Positions 11,145 to 25,000 of a DNA stretch of 64,000 nt are shown here, one piece after another; the first letter of the stretch is position 1; the number at the start of each line of letters is the position of its first letter. The position numbers were made by a program, and so were the translations under genes. The notes beneath the pieces were generated by a model. That model made no database searches. It was not told the origin of the DNA and saw only the letters and a program-made list of their open reading frames with translations. The stretch comes from Guillardia theta CCMP2712 (lineage: Eukaryota; Cryptophyceae; Pyrenomonadales; Geminigeraceae), in assembly GCF_000315625.1 (NCBI RefSeq), contig NW_005434615.1:10991-74990 (forward strand). The letters run 5' to 3'.

Positions 11145-12928
11145 ATGAGAGCGAAACTTGCTGCCTTCGTGAACGCTTTGAGGCGGACTCGGTGATATCG
11201 ATGGCAACATGGCAGGCGTTTGCTGAAGCGTCTGGGGGAGAGGAGGTGGCAGCTGAAAGGGCATGGCATGATTGGTGTGCAGGAATGGCGAGGAAGCGAC
11301 AGTTTAGCTGCTGGTGATGAGACGATGCTTAGATTGTCACTGACTTTGTGTATGAAGCTTCTCTCACTTCATGGGATGGCTGGCCTACCATGATGATATT
11401 AACTTTTACAAGTTCACAGTCAACTTAATCAGGCAAAGGTGAGCTGGATGACGTGCTCGAGGAACTTTCTATGGCATTCATCCTAACGTTTCCTAGATGG
11501 TCAAATTTGTTATCAAGAACATGCTTGAGTCTCTGGCAGGATCATTACAGAAGCCGGATGAATCAGAAACTAAATGTCAGAATTCTTTGTCATTGCAGGC
11601 ATTAGTTTCATTCTGAATGTTTCAGATACTTGTCCTCAATCGTCGTAGAGATGTGATCCTTCTGCTAGAGGTGCGCACGTATTGGTCGCTGATTCATGAG
11701 TGATGAGTATCGCAGAGCATCGTTGGTTGGGGGAACGTCAAGGCAGATCGTATCAGTCGGGAGAAGGTGGTCAAGATGTGGCGTAACAAGATGAACTTCG
11801 CTCTGCTTCGGGGGATTCTTCATGTTTGGGAATCTGAGATAGTGCACGTCACTCGTCAAAGACATGCTGCAATGATAATCTGTCGACGCAAAGCAGCCAA
11901 TTTAATCAGCAGTGTTTACCGTCGATGGTTGAATTGGAGCTTCACCTCACGAATCGACAGGTTTGCTTGAGCTCTATGTTTCTTCTTCTTCTCTTGAGCA
12001 CAAAGTCTCGCAGGCACCTCAAAATTCAAATCAGGAAGAAGCTGGTGCGGCGCACGGATGACATGTGGGAAATCGATTCTCTTTCTCCCCTCCTGACGTT
12101 CTTTCCCTTGTCATTTTGCAGAGAAATTTCGTTACGTGAGGAACTTCCAGCCAGGTAGTTTCATCAGCTCTCATGTGTCAATGCTGACCTCCAACGGCAG
12201 ATGCAGAAGCCAAAAAGGTGTTGCCATCAAGGGAGAATTGTCTTGACAATTAGCTTGTGATTGTGTAGACTTCTTGATTCGAATTTTGAATCGCGTGTTC
12301 ACGAAGCTATCGAGAAACATCTTGAGACGTTGGTCTATGGCTTTGACGATCAGAAAGAAAAAACAGTTTGCCAACGCACGAGCTGCAAAAAGGAGCCGAG
12401 TGAGGACTTGCGCTGTAGTGATCGACGCATGGAGCTCGTTCGTAGACAGGAGTTTTCTGCTTCATCAAATGCGACGAAAGATCGGCAATCGGCACAATCA
12501 CTTTGTCATGAAGGTGTGTGTTCTTGCATCAAGCTTTCATTCGAAGAATCAAGGGATGCGGGTTTGACATGAACATCCAGAATGTCGTTCTCCTATGGAA
12601 AGATTGTACTCGAAAAATGCGGAGGCTTCGGGGCAGACTGCGAAGGTCAGATATTCTTGCCTCTCCAACTAAACACGAGATAAGTTTGGAATTAGATTGC
12701 AAAGGCGCATGATCACCCGCGGAAGGAAGAATACTTTTCTCTTATGGCGTGTGAGTTGTGGACCTTGCCGTTAGATCACGATGAAAATTGTTGCAGATGT
12801 TAAGTGAGGAGACTAGGGAAGAACGCATAATGTTCAGTCGTGTTGTCAGAAGGTGATCTAAGAATCTTTCAAATCTTTTTTCTGATTTTGATTGGGTCAG
12901 CGGACGTCTCGATTTCTTGGGAGGGTGA
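11145..12928 (+). CDS. Trp/Arg-rich repeat protein, SFI1-like (centrin-binding type), tentative
   Basis: Several exons linked by plausible GT-AG introns of about 45-70 nt encode very basic helical sequence with tryptophans at regular spacing. Examples are VVKMWRNKMNFALLRGILHV (about 11,767), LISSVYRRWLNWSF, TCAVVIDAWSSFVDRSFLLH (about 12,410) and NVVLLWKDCTRKMRRLRGRL (about 12,580). The Trp to Trp distance is 34 residues in two places and about 29-30 in a third, close to the repeat period of SFI1-type centrin-binding proteins of basal bodies and spindle poles. Start (ATG at 11,145) and end (TGA at 12,926) are my best guess. Alternative: an unrelated basic coiled-coil protein. Confidence 0.42.
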
Positions 12929-13063
12929 TACCTGGATCTCAAGCAGTACAAGAAAGCTGCTTCTCGTGTATTTTGAGCTTCTTTTATTCTTTTTGTATTC
13001 TTTTTGTATTCTTCTTTTGTTATTCTTTTTTATTCACAAACAAGGAACCATCTAAGAAAATCT

Positions 13064-16000
13064 CTACACACTGGCTAACGGGAATCCGTTCCTATCCTTC
13101 ATCACGCCGTCTGCTCTGTTGTTACTCGATCCATTCTCAATGAGGGGCACGTCGTTGGCTGGCTCCTCTTGGTCCGTCTTTAGCCTCTCGACGAAGAGAA
13201 CTCTCCTCATCAGCTGTTTCAGCCTCTCCGGCATCGTCTCCGAGAAGTTGCGACGCACGGCCTCGTTCTGCCTCGACCTCTGCTGCACAGACAAACGATC
13301 GGCTGCGTATACCAGCCCTCCGCTCATGACTGGCTCAGGACGAGAGTTGGAGACGTTCCAACGCGATGCAGCGCGAAGAAGCTCCTCTTTCTTGGCAGCT
13401 ACAAACCTCTCGGCGTCAGGGTTCGTCGCTGCTGCCTTCTTGCTCATCTCATCCAACCGCTTAGTAAGTTCGTCCCTGGCAGCCGCCGACTGAGACTCGA
13501 GCTTTGACTTGTGCAGCACAGTCGTGACCTCGTTCAAGTCTCTCTCCGCGAGGATGCTGTCCGGATCGAACTCGATGTACTTGTCCGCCTTCTTCTTCGA
13601 TCTTCCTGCGTGCGCGTCGTCCTCAGTCGTGTTGCCTCCCCTGCTGATCTCTTCTTGGGTCGGGAGCGGCAGAGTATTGAGCACTATGTCCTGCACCACC
13701 TTCTGACCCTCTAGGATCTTGCCCTGCTGGATGCTGACCAAGCGGTAGAGGTAGACGGCGACGAGAAAGCCGACGACTATCACCGGCACTCCTGCCATCA
13801 TCACCCACTTGAAAACAACGTCGAGCGGAGTTTTGGCGACGATAATCTTCTCATTGCACAAGCCAGAGTAAGAGTTCTTGTAGCCCTGGTCGCAGACACA
13901 AGTTGTGCCTGACTTGGCACAGAATCCATGGGAGTTGCAGTGGATTCCGATGCTGTTAGGATCTCTCGTGCAGTACCTCTGACACATCTCGCCGTACCAC
14001 GGGCAAGCTGCCGCAGAAACGTTCTGATCTGCACAGCATCGACACGCGAGGCCTTCACATCTCCCATGCCCGGAGCAGTTTCTATCCAGTATGATTCCAT
14101 CTTGCACGCTATTCGGGTTCCTGTCACAACCCGAGCAGGTGCTGTTATCCCCCAGACACACGTCACAGAAGTCGTAACGCCCACCACCGTTAGGGATTCC
14201 CGTGCAGTCTAGCTCAGCCTCTGCGATTGCAAAGGTGCCAACGGTCTTAGAATAGCACTCCAGGTAGTGAAAGCAAGTCTTGTTCACTCCTGTGCTCATG
14301 CAGAACTTATGAATTGAGCTCAACCCAGAGGATTGCCTGATGCCCACGTACGTCCACTGCTGCAAGGTGAGGTCCCACCTGATGCAGGACGGAACGATGC
14401 CTGGTTTGCCGGGTTTGTTTTCTGCCTTGCTCTGAGCATCACGAACAAGTTGTTCAGTGACGGGGATCCTCAGCGTGAGCTCGCTGGACGCGAAGTCTCC
14501 AGAGAAGGTTGTTTGAACAGAAGGCGACGATCCAGAAGAAAGCGAGAAGATGTAGGAGTTTGGAGAGAGCAGCACCTGGTCACTCAAACCCTGAAAGAAG
14601 TTCCCAGATGAAACAGATGCATAGGCCTGGAAGTATTGGTTGCCCAATGACGTGAGCTCGTAGGGAAGTGACGAAGGCAGTTGAAGAATCAACGGGCTGC
14701 TCGACCCTTGAGAGGAGGTTTCAGTCGGGCACTGAGAGTCGAGGCAGCAAAGAGCTCCTCCATTCTTAGAGCAGCATTGCCGGATGTCTCTTGCCTGCAT
14801 ACAGCTGTCATCTCCGGCGAGAGTACTTGACTCAAGACTTAAGGAATAATCATTGAAATCCTGTCGTGCGATCACTACTGCGAGCAATTGCAAAACGTCA
14901 TTTTGAAGCACCACTTTCTCCCCCACAGCTGCACTAGAAAGCTTTAGCACTACCATGCTGTTGATCAAATTCAAGAGAGAAAGACGCTGACTATAATCAT
15001 TAGCATTGATAGCTCTCCTTGTAATGACCTGCACGTTGCCTTTAAGGCTAAATTTGTAAATCTGACCTTGCGCAGCGGAAACCAGAGTTGCCATATCTGC
15101 TGGGATGGTCGTGACTTCAAAGGTTGAGAAATATTGAGAGTTTGACAATGATTGAGAAATGACAGTCTGAGCCAATCTATTCAACAGAGAAATGATGTCG
15201 GAGACAATCGCCGAGTCTAACTTGGAGTAGTCCTGCAGAAGCGAAAGCACAATGCTGACATATCGTAATGCCGTCTCTGCACTCGTCTGAGTGGATGTCA
15301 GCGTTGAGCTCAGCAGGGATACTATGGTCTTTCTTTCTGTAAGCGTATTGACAACCGACGGAGAATTGAGGCTTTCTGCAAGCACAGCCAACAATGTCAA
15401 GTCCAAATCCACTCCATTCAAAGCATTTGTCAAGCTTGAATTGAGAGACATCGAGAAGCTGGAGGGATCGTCGGTCTTGACTATGACTTCATCCCCTGAT
15501 ACCGTAGCCATCTCGCCATCTCGATTGTAGATCTTGACAAAGGGGATGTAGGTCCCTTCAGGCAAGACTGTGCGGATAGAGTTCTTCCAACTCTTCTGCG
15601 ACAACAAGATAGTGCAGGGAGAGAAAGTGCAGTCTCGACGCTGCAACCCGATAGAATACAACAACGGGCTTGTGATGTTCGCCACATCCACAAAGTATGA
15701 GGCTACGATGACAAACGTGGTGGACAGAGGTCGTCCTGTGCCAGGAGTGACCATGACATGACCGTGCGTTGGAGCTTGAATGAACGAAAATGCAACGGAT
15801 GCAACCCCAGTGTTGCCAAGAACATCTGTCACAGATACTTCAAACGTGTAATCTCCTCTCGCTTGATCAAAAACGTGGGAACGGATTCCCAGGTAGTATT
15901 GGCACATCGTTGTGCAGGCCATGATCTTGGCTTGGTAGCTGCTTTCTGTACAAGACTGGTAAAGGCTCTCAAGCGACCCGTTGACAGGGCACGCGCTTGT

Positions 16001-19000
16001 CAAGATGTTGGAAGAGAAGCACCAGTCCTCTCTCCTCATACAGTTGACGACTCTCTCCCCGACCAGTCGCCATCGCACTGACGCCACGTTGGCCTCTGCT
16101 GTCACCTGCGCCAGCAAGACTAGTGGATCACTTGCACGGACCACGTGCTTGCTCAGCGTGGAGTTTCTTTCAGTCTGCATGTAATTGTATGAAATCGCAT
16201 CCATGGACCTAAAGGACAAGGAGACCTGGGGAGCATACATACTCGGTACCATATTGATCACGAGACGAGCTCCACTGTATCCGAGGTTGCGATCGACACC
16301 GCAATCTTGTAGAGTAGCTTTTCCTATGCTGACTTGCACCAAGCAAGCGTAATCAAGAGCCCAAACCTGAACTTCAAACACAAGGCTGACCGCGCGAACA
16401 GGGAATCTGCTGCGACGAAGATTTCCAATGCTCTTGACGGGAGTGAACCACTCGATTGGACACGTCTGCATATCGACTTCCACCCAATCCATGCGATACT
16501 GGCAAAGCCACTGAACTGAGACGCCGGAATATGACAGAGTATTACTTGCAGGAAGGTTGACATTCCTCGAGCTAGAAGCATTCAAAATGACGTCAGGAAT
16601 GAGAATTCCAGTTATCTTCTCGTCCCAGAGCGATATCGTTCGATCTCCACCAGCTATGCCAGCAAACGCTTTTGCAAAACCAACTCGCACTGTCGCTAAA
16701 TCTGCAGTTTGTGACTGGCCCATGGTTGCCTTCAACTCAATGGTGTATGTATTCCCAGGAGTCAGACTGTATGGGGGAAGGCTGAAGGATTTGCCTGAGG
16801 ATTGAAAGACCATATTGGCACCTGAGAAAATGATCCAACTCAAGGTTCCGCCATAAAAGCTGGACGGCAAGCAGGTTGGATCAGAAACAGTCAGCATACT
16901 GTCCATTGATAGCGATTCAAATGCAAAGATGCTGTCGTACTTCTGAAGAATCTTCACACTGAAAGCGAGAGATGAGTTCTTCAAGATTGTAACTGTCTTC
17001 GAAGCAGATTGTCCAAGCCAGTTCTTAAGCTGCAGATTGATTACATAGGTACCTTCTGGATAAAACCATGACAAGTTCGAAGGAATTTCGACATAGAGTC
17101 CACTCATTTCTTGCAGAAACTGGGACATATTCCCTCGAATGACCGAAGGAGCTTGCACGACAGTCCATTGAATGGATCTGAACAACCTCCCAGCGGACCC
17201 GAGCGAAGCACTAGCATCCAGAATGAAAGGATCGCAAGGTCCCACAACCTGGTGGAAAAGTCAGAAATCAGAGGGCAGTAAAATTATCGTTTACCATCTT
17301 CTCTTGGAGATCGACAATTGGTTTCACTTGGTCATTGTTGAGAGTGTATAAGTGCGACTGCGAAATCAACGAGTTTGAAGACATGCTCGATACTGGGATG
17401 AAGTAAGTAGTGTTGTCAAACCCCTGGAATATTGTCCAACGAAGTACATTGTAGAGCTCGACTTGAGTTTGTAGTTGAAAATGTTGCGTGGTCAATGACG
17501 GTGAATCACAATGCGTACCCGGTTTTCCGCAGAAACTCCGTTGTTGCGTCCAAATGAAGAGGTCCGAATTCGCCAAAGTGCTTCTTTCCTTCCTCGAGTT
17601 GGCGACCATCAAGTAGTGCGAGACAACGTCATTGCTCGATGGGTTCGACATGGCGGTTGTTGAGAAGGTAGTAAGGCCAGCAGCGCCTTCGGTGAAGATG
17701 TTCTGTACTTTCTTGTATTGCTTGAGCTTTGTATCAATCTGAGAGTCAAAAACGTGTCAAATGGATCATAGTAACATTGAACATACCTCGAATATGAAGG
17801 ACTCTTGGATATATCCTCGAGACATACATCCGCTGTTGTAGTTTGCTACGGCGACAAAAGCCTTGTTTTCAATTTCAAAGCCTGAGATATCTTTGGCTCC
17901 AAACGAAGGTAACTGTATGATTGGATTGGATTGGTGGAGGGCAACAGTCACTGGTAATACAATCAAGCTGGTCCCAGGCATGTGAGCGGGGCAATCAAGC
18001 GATTGGAGGCAGGACAAGCCTTGCCGAGCACCAGCAGAGCAGAAGCAGTCACTTTGATTGTTGCAGGGCTGAGGAATGGGATTGTCCGCTTGCTGGTAAA
18101 CGCAATTGCCAGCATCTGTCGCTTTGGTTCCATTTTGACCTCTCAGTACAGTAATTTGTCCCGGGATCCTGCAAGGCCCAAAGAAGCCAAACGGTCCTGG
18201 GTCTTTACAGCAGCTCCCTGGAACCTGTGAAGGCACGTAATCTTCGCAAGTACCAAACTTAGTGCCAGAAAAGTGATGGTATTCATCGATGCCATGACAT
18301 GGATTTTTAGCACATTCCTCCGAAGCTATTGTGCAATTGCAGACTGGTCGCATACAGCGAAAGCCAGTAAAGACTTTCAAGTAAGCGGCCTTAGGCAGAA
18401 ATCTGAAGCTCTCGGTCTCACTATTGAGCGATGAAAACCCACAGACGTTGGTAGCATTGGAATCCTGGGCTCCCCGACAAGGTGAGGCTTTGACAAGAAC
18501 ATTATCGGATTCTCGCTGTACAAAAACTTCGATGTTGCCAATAGAGTGACCACTGACGATGTCAAGAAGACCATCGCCGTTGAAGTCTATGACAACAGGC
18601 GAACTGGCAGAGCCAAGGGTGCTCAGGTTGGAGGAGCCTATGTTTGGAGGGATTTCATCGTCCAGACCAGCATAAGTGATTGGAGAGCTGAGATTTCTAG
18701 CGGTTAGAATCAAAATCTTTCCTTGTTCGGTTCCAACCAAAATCTCTGATTTGTTGTTTTTGTTGAGATCAACAAAACTTGGAGCTAAGCTCTGCAGGAA
18801 GGAGTTAGTGTAAACCATCACTTTTTGTTCGAATTTGAATAGTGGTTGTTTAGAGGTTCCTTGGTTCAGGCATAGAGACAGCACCCCATCTTTCTCTCCC
18901 AGGAGCAGATCCGGTAGACCGTCAGAGTTTACATCAAAGAATGTTGGCTTCGCATTTCCGGAAACGTTGACGGATTGAAACGGTTCGGTAAAGGCGCGAC

Positions 19001-22000
19001 TGAATGTTGCGTCTGATAGTTTGGTACAAATGGGGGGATTTGATGAGGAAGCATTGCTGTAAAAAGTTTGCAACTTCCCATCCTCCAATCCAACAACCAG
19101 ATCTAGATTTCCGTCTCCATTCAAATCCACAAAACTTGGAGCAACTCTGCCACGTGGGAAAGTTAGCGATAGTAATGATCCGGGAATCTGATTGTTGGCA
19201 GTTTCTTCTGCCCAAGCACCCGCCCCTTTGTTTATGAACAGTCTTAATCTGCCTTGTGAAGTCCCGACCACAACGTCACGCGCGCCATCGCAATTGAGAT
19301 CGACCGTGACCAGATTGATCCGTCTGACATATGAATGGCCGTCTATTTCGCCCAGGAGAGCTCCGAATTTATCTATCCTGTAAGAGTTCTCGCCAAGTGC
19401 GAACCAGGCCTTACGATAGTCTCTCGGAGTAACAAACGGATCCCCTTCCAACTCGAGGTTGACGACGCCGTCTTTTGTCGTCTTGTTGTCCATGAGATCG
19501 AAAGCCTCGCTTGCAAACTTGGTGTCGAATTGTTGGAGCTGACCATCAGCAAGAGAGGACTGCGAATCAACAACCATCATGATCTCATCATCAAGCTGCA
19601 CGTATGCGCCTGGGATTAGGTATTCAGCAGTGGATGAATCCAACTCTTGAAAAGAAATGTTTGCAACGGTGTTTATCATGCACCATCGGGTTGGGAGACA
19701 TTCGTTTTGACTCTGATTGCACGGATATGGCACAAAACTGCTGATTACTGCAGCAGCACTCAAACGAATAACATCAGCCTTTGCTCTCAGCGTTCTTGGA
19801 TCTTGATTGCAGACAGTTGCTTGACATCGTTGAGACTTATCGCGGTAATTACTTATTAAGAGAATCCATTGATTGTTTAGAATCAAGGACTCCATGTTGC
19901 TTGCATCTCCACTGCTTGTAATCGCCAACACTTCGATATACCTGCCAGGCAGTACCCTGTACTGATCGCCGACAAGCACGATTGTCTGAGGGGTCCATTG
20001 CAGCATCCTGCATTTCCCCGAGTCTTCAAGTACCAAGAAATAGTCCTTGGGCCCGAATGACATAGCCTTCACTTGAATAGCACCAGAAGAAGGGATCTCC
20101 TGGTGGAGAGTAAAGGTTTTAGAGTCCGAGCTCCAGTCGTAAATGAGAGTGCTTTGGCTGTAAGAAGTTCCGTTGTAGTATTGAGCCACTGCTAAAAGAG
20201 CAGAAGTCACACTTGGGTCCGACTCGATGTTAATGATTTGAAGGTCGACCGGCCCGGCAACTGCGAGACTTTGTTGCATAAATAGTGCCGTACCGCTGAT
20301 GCCATTCACGTTCCACTGCAAGAGTTCGTACACGTCGACAGAACCTGAAAGGCTGAGGCACTTCTTGTTATCTCGATAGTCCATCTGACAGTAACTTGCT
20401 ACTATGACCCAATCACGACCGACAGCAGAGAACGCTTCGATATCTTTGACAAAAATCCCATTGATGTTCATGTAGCATGTCCTTGTATACTCGATTGGCT
20501 GTCCCTTCAGACTCATCGTTGGGCAGGTCAGAAAGCTCTTCTGAAAGTATTCAGACTGAGTGACATCAAAAGTCTGATTGCAAGCGTCACTCTGACACTC
20601 GTACGAACTTTTCCACGGCAAGGAAGTGAGCGATTCCGTTCCGTTGTTGATTTCAATAGAATAGGTGATATCCATCGATGGAGCAGTTGAAGAAGGGACA
20701 AAAAGATCGCCGGGATGAAGTAGGGAGCTTGGTTGGAGCAGCAAAGATACTGTTCTTGGATTGATCCATGAGCACGTGAAATTAGGCGCTACATAATCAG
20801 TGTTGTTCGAGACTTGGAGGAGTAGCAGATCGTGAAAACTTCTGCATGAATCGACGTAATTCATGTATCCTTGGTTTGTATCCTGCAAACTAAGTGAGTT
20901 ACGAATTAATCTGATTGCAATTACCTTATCAAATGTGAACTCAATACTGAGATAGTCCTTGCCAAATGATACCCCTAGAAGAGAAGGTGGGGAAGGCTTG
21001 ACAACAAATGGAAAAGAAAGCTGTGTGACGTCATTTCCGTCCGAATATTTTCCAATGTAAGTAAAGAAAAGCTGATACCCTGCTCCTGGGCAGCTCACTC
21101 TCAGTGACGGAAAGGTGGCTTTACCGTTAACAAGGTTTGATGTCAAGTTGCCAGAGATTTCTGAACCAATGTTGTCTATGCCAGGGCTCAACGTGACATT
21201 CGCGTATCCAAGATTCGTCCGATTGGGATTGAAATATTTGTCAGACATTTCAAAGAAACTCGCTCGGTTGGTGCAGTTGAAGCTGTTGTCGATCGGATTG
21301 CTGCCTTCCATGCAACTGGATGAGAGGAAAGAAGATACTTCGCTGGATAGCGGGAGGGTGATGTCTTGTTGCACAACAAACGATGATATAACCGGTGACA
21401 GCACGTGCAGGTGCTGAACGTCTCCTGACACAACCTTGAACGGTTGGCTCAATCCAGGTGATTCAGGCACCACATAAGAGAATGATGGATTGTGATAAAC
21501 GGGATAGCTGTACTTCCAGCAAAACGTTGGGCAGCTAGACTTAGTATCGTAGATGTTCACATCTAAAAGAACGTTTGTGCCTGGCAATAGGGCTTTCACC
21601 ACCGATGCAGTGTCGTTCTGGCACAATGCTTTGCATATGCTGGCATTGGGATGGACGTTTCCGCTGGTGTCTTCCCATCTCAAGCTCTGAGAGGCTTGAT
21701 ACCTTCCCCACGTGGTGTCTTGAATAAAACTGATTGGAGGATTTCTCGCAGTTCGCAAGTCCCACTGGATATCGCGGAGCTGAGACTGAGAAATTTGCTG
21801 AGACGCATCTTGGAGACCTGAGGGGCTGATACACCTGTAGCGATATCCCTTCCTCGGTTTTCTGCAAATGATCTTGCTGAAGATAACGCGGCCTTGCCTG
21901 GTGTAATTCATGGGAAGGCCCATTGGCAAAGATCGGGAGGAGCATGCCTCGCAAATATCGTAGTTTTCGTTGCGATTCGGAGGCAGTAACTTCACTAAGC

Positions 22001-25000
22001 AGGCACAATTGGTTCCATCCGCAAGACAAATCTTACGATCAGGGCAATCAAATGCTCCTCTTAGTTGTGCATTTCCAACAGTGATGCTTTCATTGACAAA
22101 TTCGTAATATTGCTTCCAGTAAGTCAGATTGTGTGACACGAAATATCTTTCCCCTGTCAAGCAGCCACGACAAAATCTTCGTTCCTGTATACAAGAATGA
22201 ATGGAAAGGCACAAGGAAAGAGAGCACTCACTTGTGTCGAGGGGCACCATTCTATAGAAACGGTTCGGTCTCGAGTGACTATGTTTTCATTCTGTAGAAC
22301 CTGCGAGGGACAACCTGCTGTTGGTTGCCCGATTGGCGAACAACCGTCGATGTCGTCCGAAGATATGTCTGAATATTTGGGATTTTGAGTGAACTTGAGG
22401 TCGATGAAGTTTCCAGGCGCATTTTCTGCGGTTCCCACATATGGCGGCCATACCTTGTACTTTCTGGTTGCAGCTAGAAAGCATTTATGTGATCATTCAC
22501 TTTCAATCATTAGAGCAACTCTTACCTTCCAAGTCAAACTCATCGATGTCACTGTGAGCACAAAAGGAGTCAACTACCTTCAATTTGAGATATTGAAAGC
22601 ACCTGTCTCGGATCACAAGTCCCACACGGCGGTCTTCATCTGGTACAAGATTGCCATAGAAATCTGTGATCATGCAGCTGGGGTAAGGAACAATCTCCTC
22701 TCCAGCTCTGACGTTGTTGTACTGCCAGGATTCCTGTATTGTTTGGAAATCGTTAACAAGATAATATCCTGTGCTTGATCTGATTGAGATGATTAATTCA
22801 TCCATTCGGGATGTATCCACTACAAGCTTTCTCCCTTCAACTGTTCGAGAATGGGTTACAAGACAAGACATTCACATTCCAATCAAGTACCATTTTGCTT
22901 CAATCGGAATTCTGCTGATGAATCTGGTTGCAGACTCAAGTCTATCGATGGATAAGCAAGACGTGTTCGAAAGTGATGTTGCCCCGTTCTCTTTATCTGC
23001 ACATCTGCAAAGTTGTGCTGACCTCTGACCGATATGTTGTTTATAGTACCACAAAGAAAAGTACAACCTTGTTTACAATTGTACGAGCAGGCTTGACCCC
23101 AAGGACTGGGATCCTGGTAGGAGGTAGGTCGGATTGCATTACTGTAATCACAGCGAAACGGACATCTAGGACCTGGACAAATATCGCCATCTGTATCGGG
23201 ACAACTGTTGCAAGGTAATACTTGTGAAGAATTCATGCAATCGGACGAAAATTTGTGGATTTCAAGATGTTCAAGAAAGATGTATGCTGTTCCCCTCAAC
23301 TGGACATTCTCGAAGGCATCGAGGAATGCTACATTCATATCAGGAACAAGCCCTGCTCGGAGCGTTGAACCATTCGCTGGATTCAGAAAGATGGCTTTCG
23401 ACGGCACCCCGGCATATATTGAGAACTTCTTTGATTCTACCCAGATGCCATGAGTACTGAAATTCAAGCTCATGTTCGTTCCAGCTTCCAAGACCTGGAG
23501 GTCTGTGAATGTCGCCCTGCCGTAGACGATCGGAACTTTTGTCTGCCCTGTCAAGGAGGAGAGACGAGGAAGGTCTCGCGCGACTTTCGAGTTCGCCAAT
23601 CTGCATGCCCGGCCTAAGAACCCCGGATCACAGGTAAGGAGGGGGTGACAAGAGTCTTGAGATACGATCTGATACTCCATGTTTGCTGTCAGTGCATCCC
23701 AGTTGAGGTTTATGATTCCAGCGCCATAACCAACATTACACATGCACCTGCTGGTAGCCTGAAAGAATTCCTCTCTGCTCAAGACATTGTCAGGAATGAC
23801 AATTCCTTCGTCACTCAATTGTCCTCCCAGATCAAAACGCTGAAATATTGAGAGAACAGTCGCCATGTCCACTTGCACCGAAAACTCGTTTTGTAACAGC
23901 AGGTTGAATTCGTTCACGTCAATCGTGTTGACGCCATCGACAAAGTCATTTGGATTGAACTGAAATACATTGGTGATAGCCATGGAATATTTCAACCAAA
24001 TCCCTTGGATCTTGTCGGACGGCAAAGATAGAGTCTTTGTAGCAGGAGGACAACGCGGATATCTACTTCCTATCAATGAAACAGAAACGAAGCCGGAGCT
24101 GTACGCTGCAACATTGGTTTCCGAATCCAACAGCAGGATCTGAACACTTCTTGAAGGTGCATTACTTCCAATCATTGTATCCTGAGGATGTTGAGTGATG
24201 TTGATTTGTGCTATAGGGCTGTAAACGTTAAAGCGAGGCGACTGCACCGTCATGAAGACTTGATCAGAGCCAGCAACTAAAAGCTCGAATACCAAGGAAA
24301 TTCCTTGTGAAACTCGTGATATGGCAAGGTCAGTAAAATGAGCTGTTCCATTCATAAATGTTACGGTACGATTTCCTGACAACCAGCCACTCACGTTAAA
24401 ATTGTTTGAAATCAATGAGGCTTGAATATGATGACCGTTGAATTGATAAATCAATTCATCCATTGCGTTGAAGATTGAAATCTTTGGTTGTTGCACGAGA
24501 GGATCTCCGACTGCGGCATCTTCGAAGCCGACGCACTCCTTTCTCTCCTCGATCCATTTACATCCGGCTTGGCACGTGGATGAATCAGAGAAATTAGAGC
24601 ACAGCGTCCATGCATATGGAGAGAATCCAAGGTATGCTCCTGTGGGTAAAACTTGGAAGGGATCCGAGAAAAGCGGCTTTTGCATCATGTGCTTCAGAGC
24701 TTCTGGAATACTGAAGATTCCTGTGAACTTCGATGAGTTTACGAGATCTCCGATATCATACCGAAGTCTGTACAGTCCAGGGTTCGCGCTGACTAGGATC
24801 CCTGGGAAAATTGCTTTGCCGTGCATTGTCAAGGACTGCGACATACCGAGCACTTTTTCACATTGTTTCTGAGTCTGTGTAGGAGATTGGAATGTGCTCT
24901 CCGAAACCACTGAGAGGAGGACAAGATAATCTACGTCGAAAATCTCATTTTCAAAGTAATCCAGGAGGATCACGGCAGGAACGATCGGCATGGTTTCACC

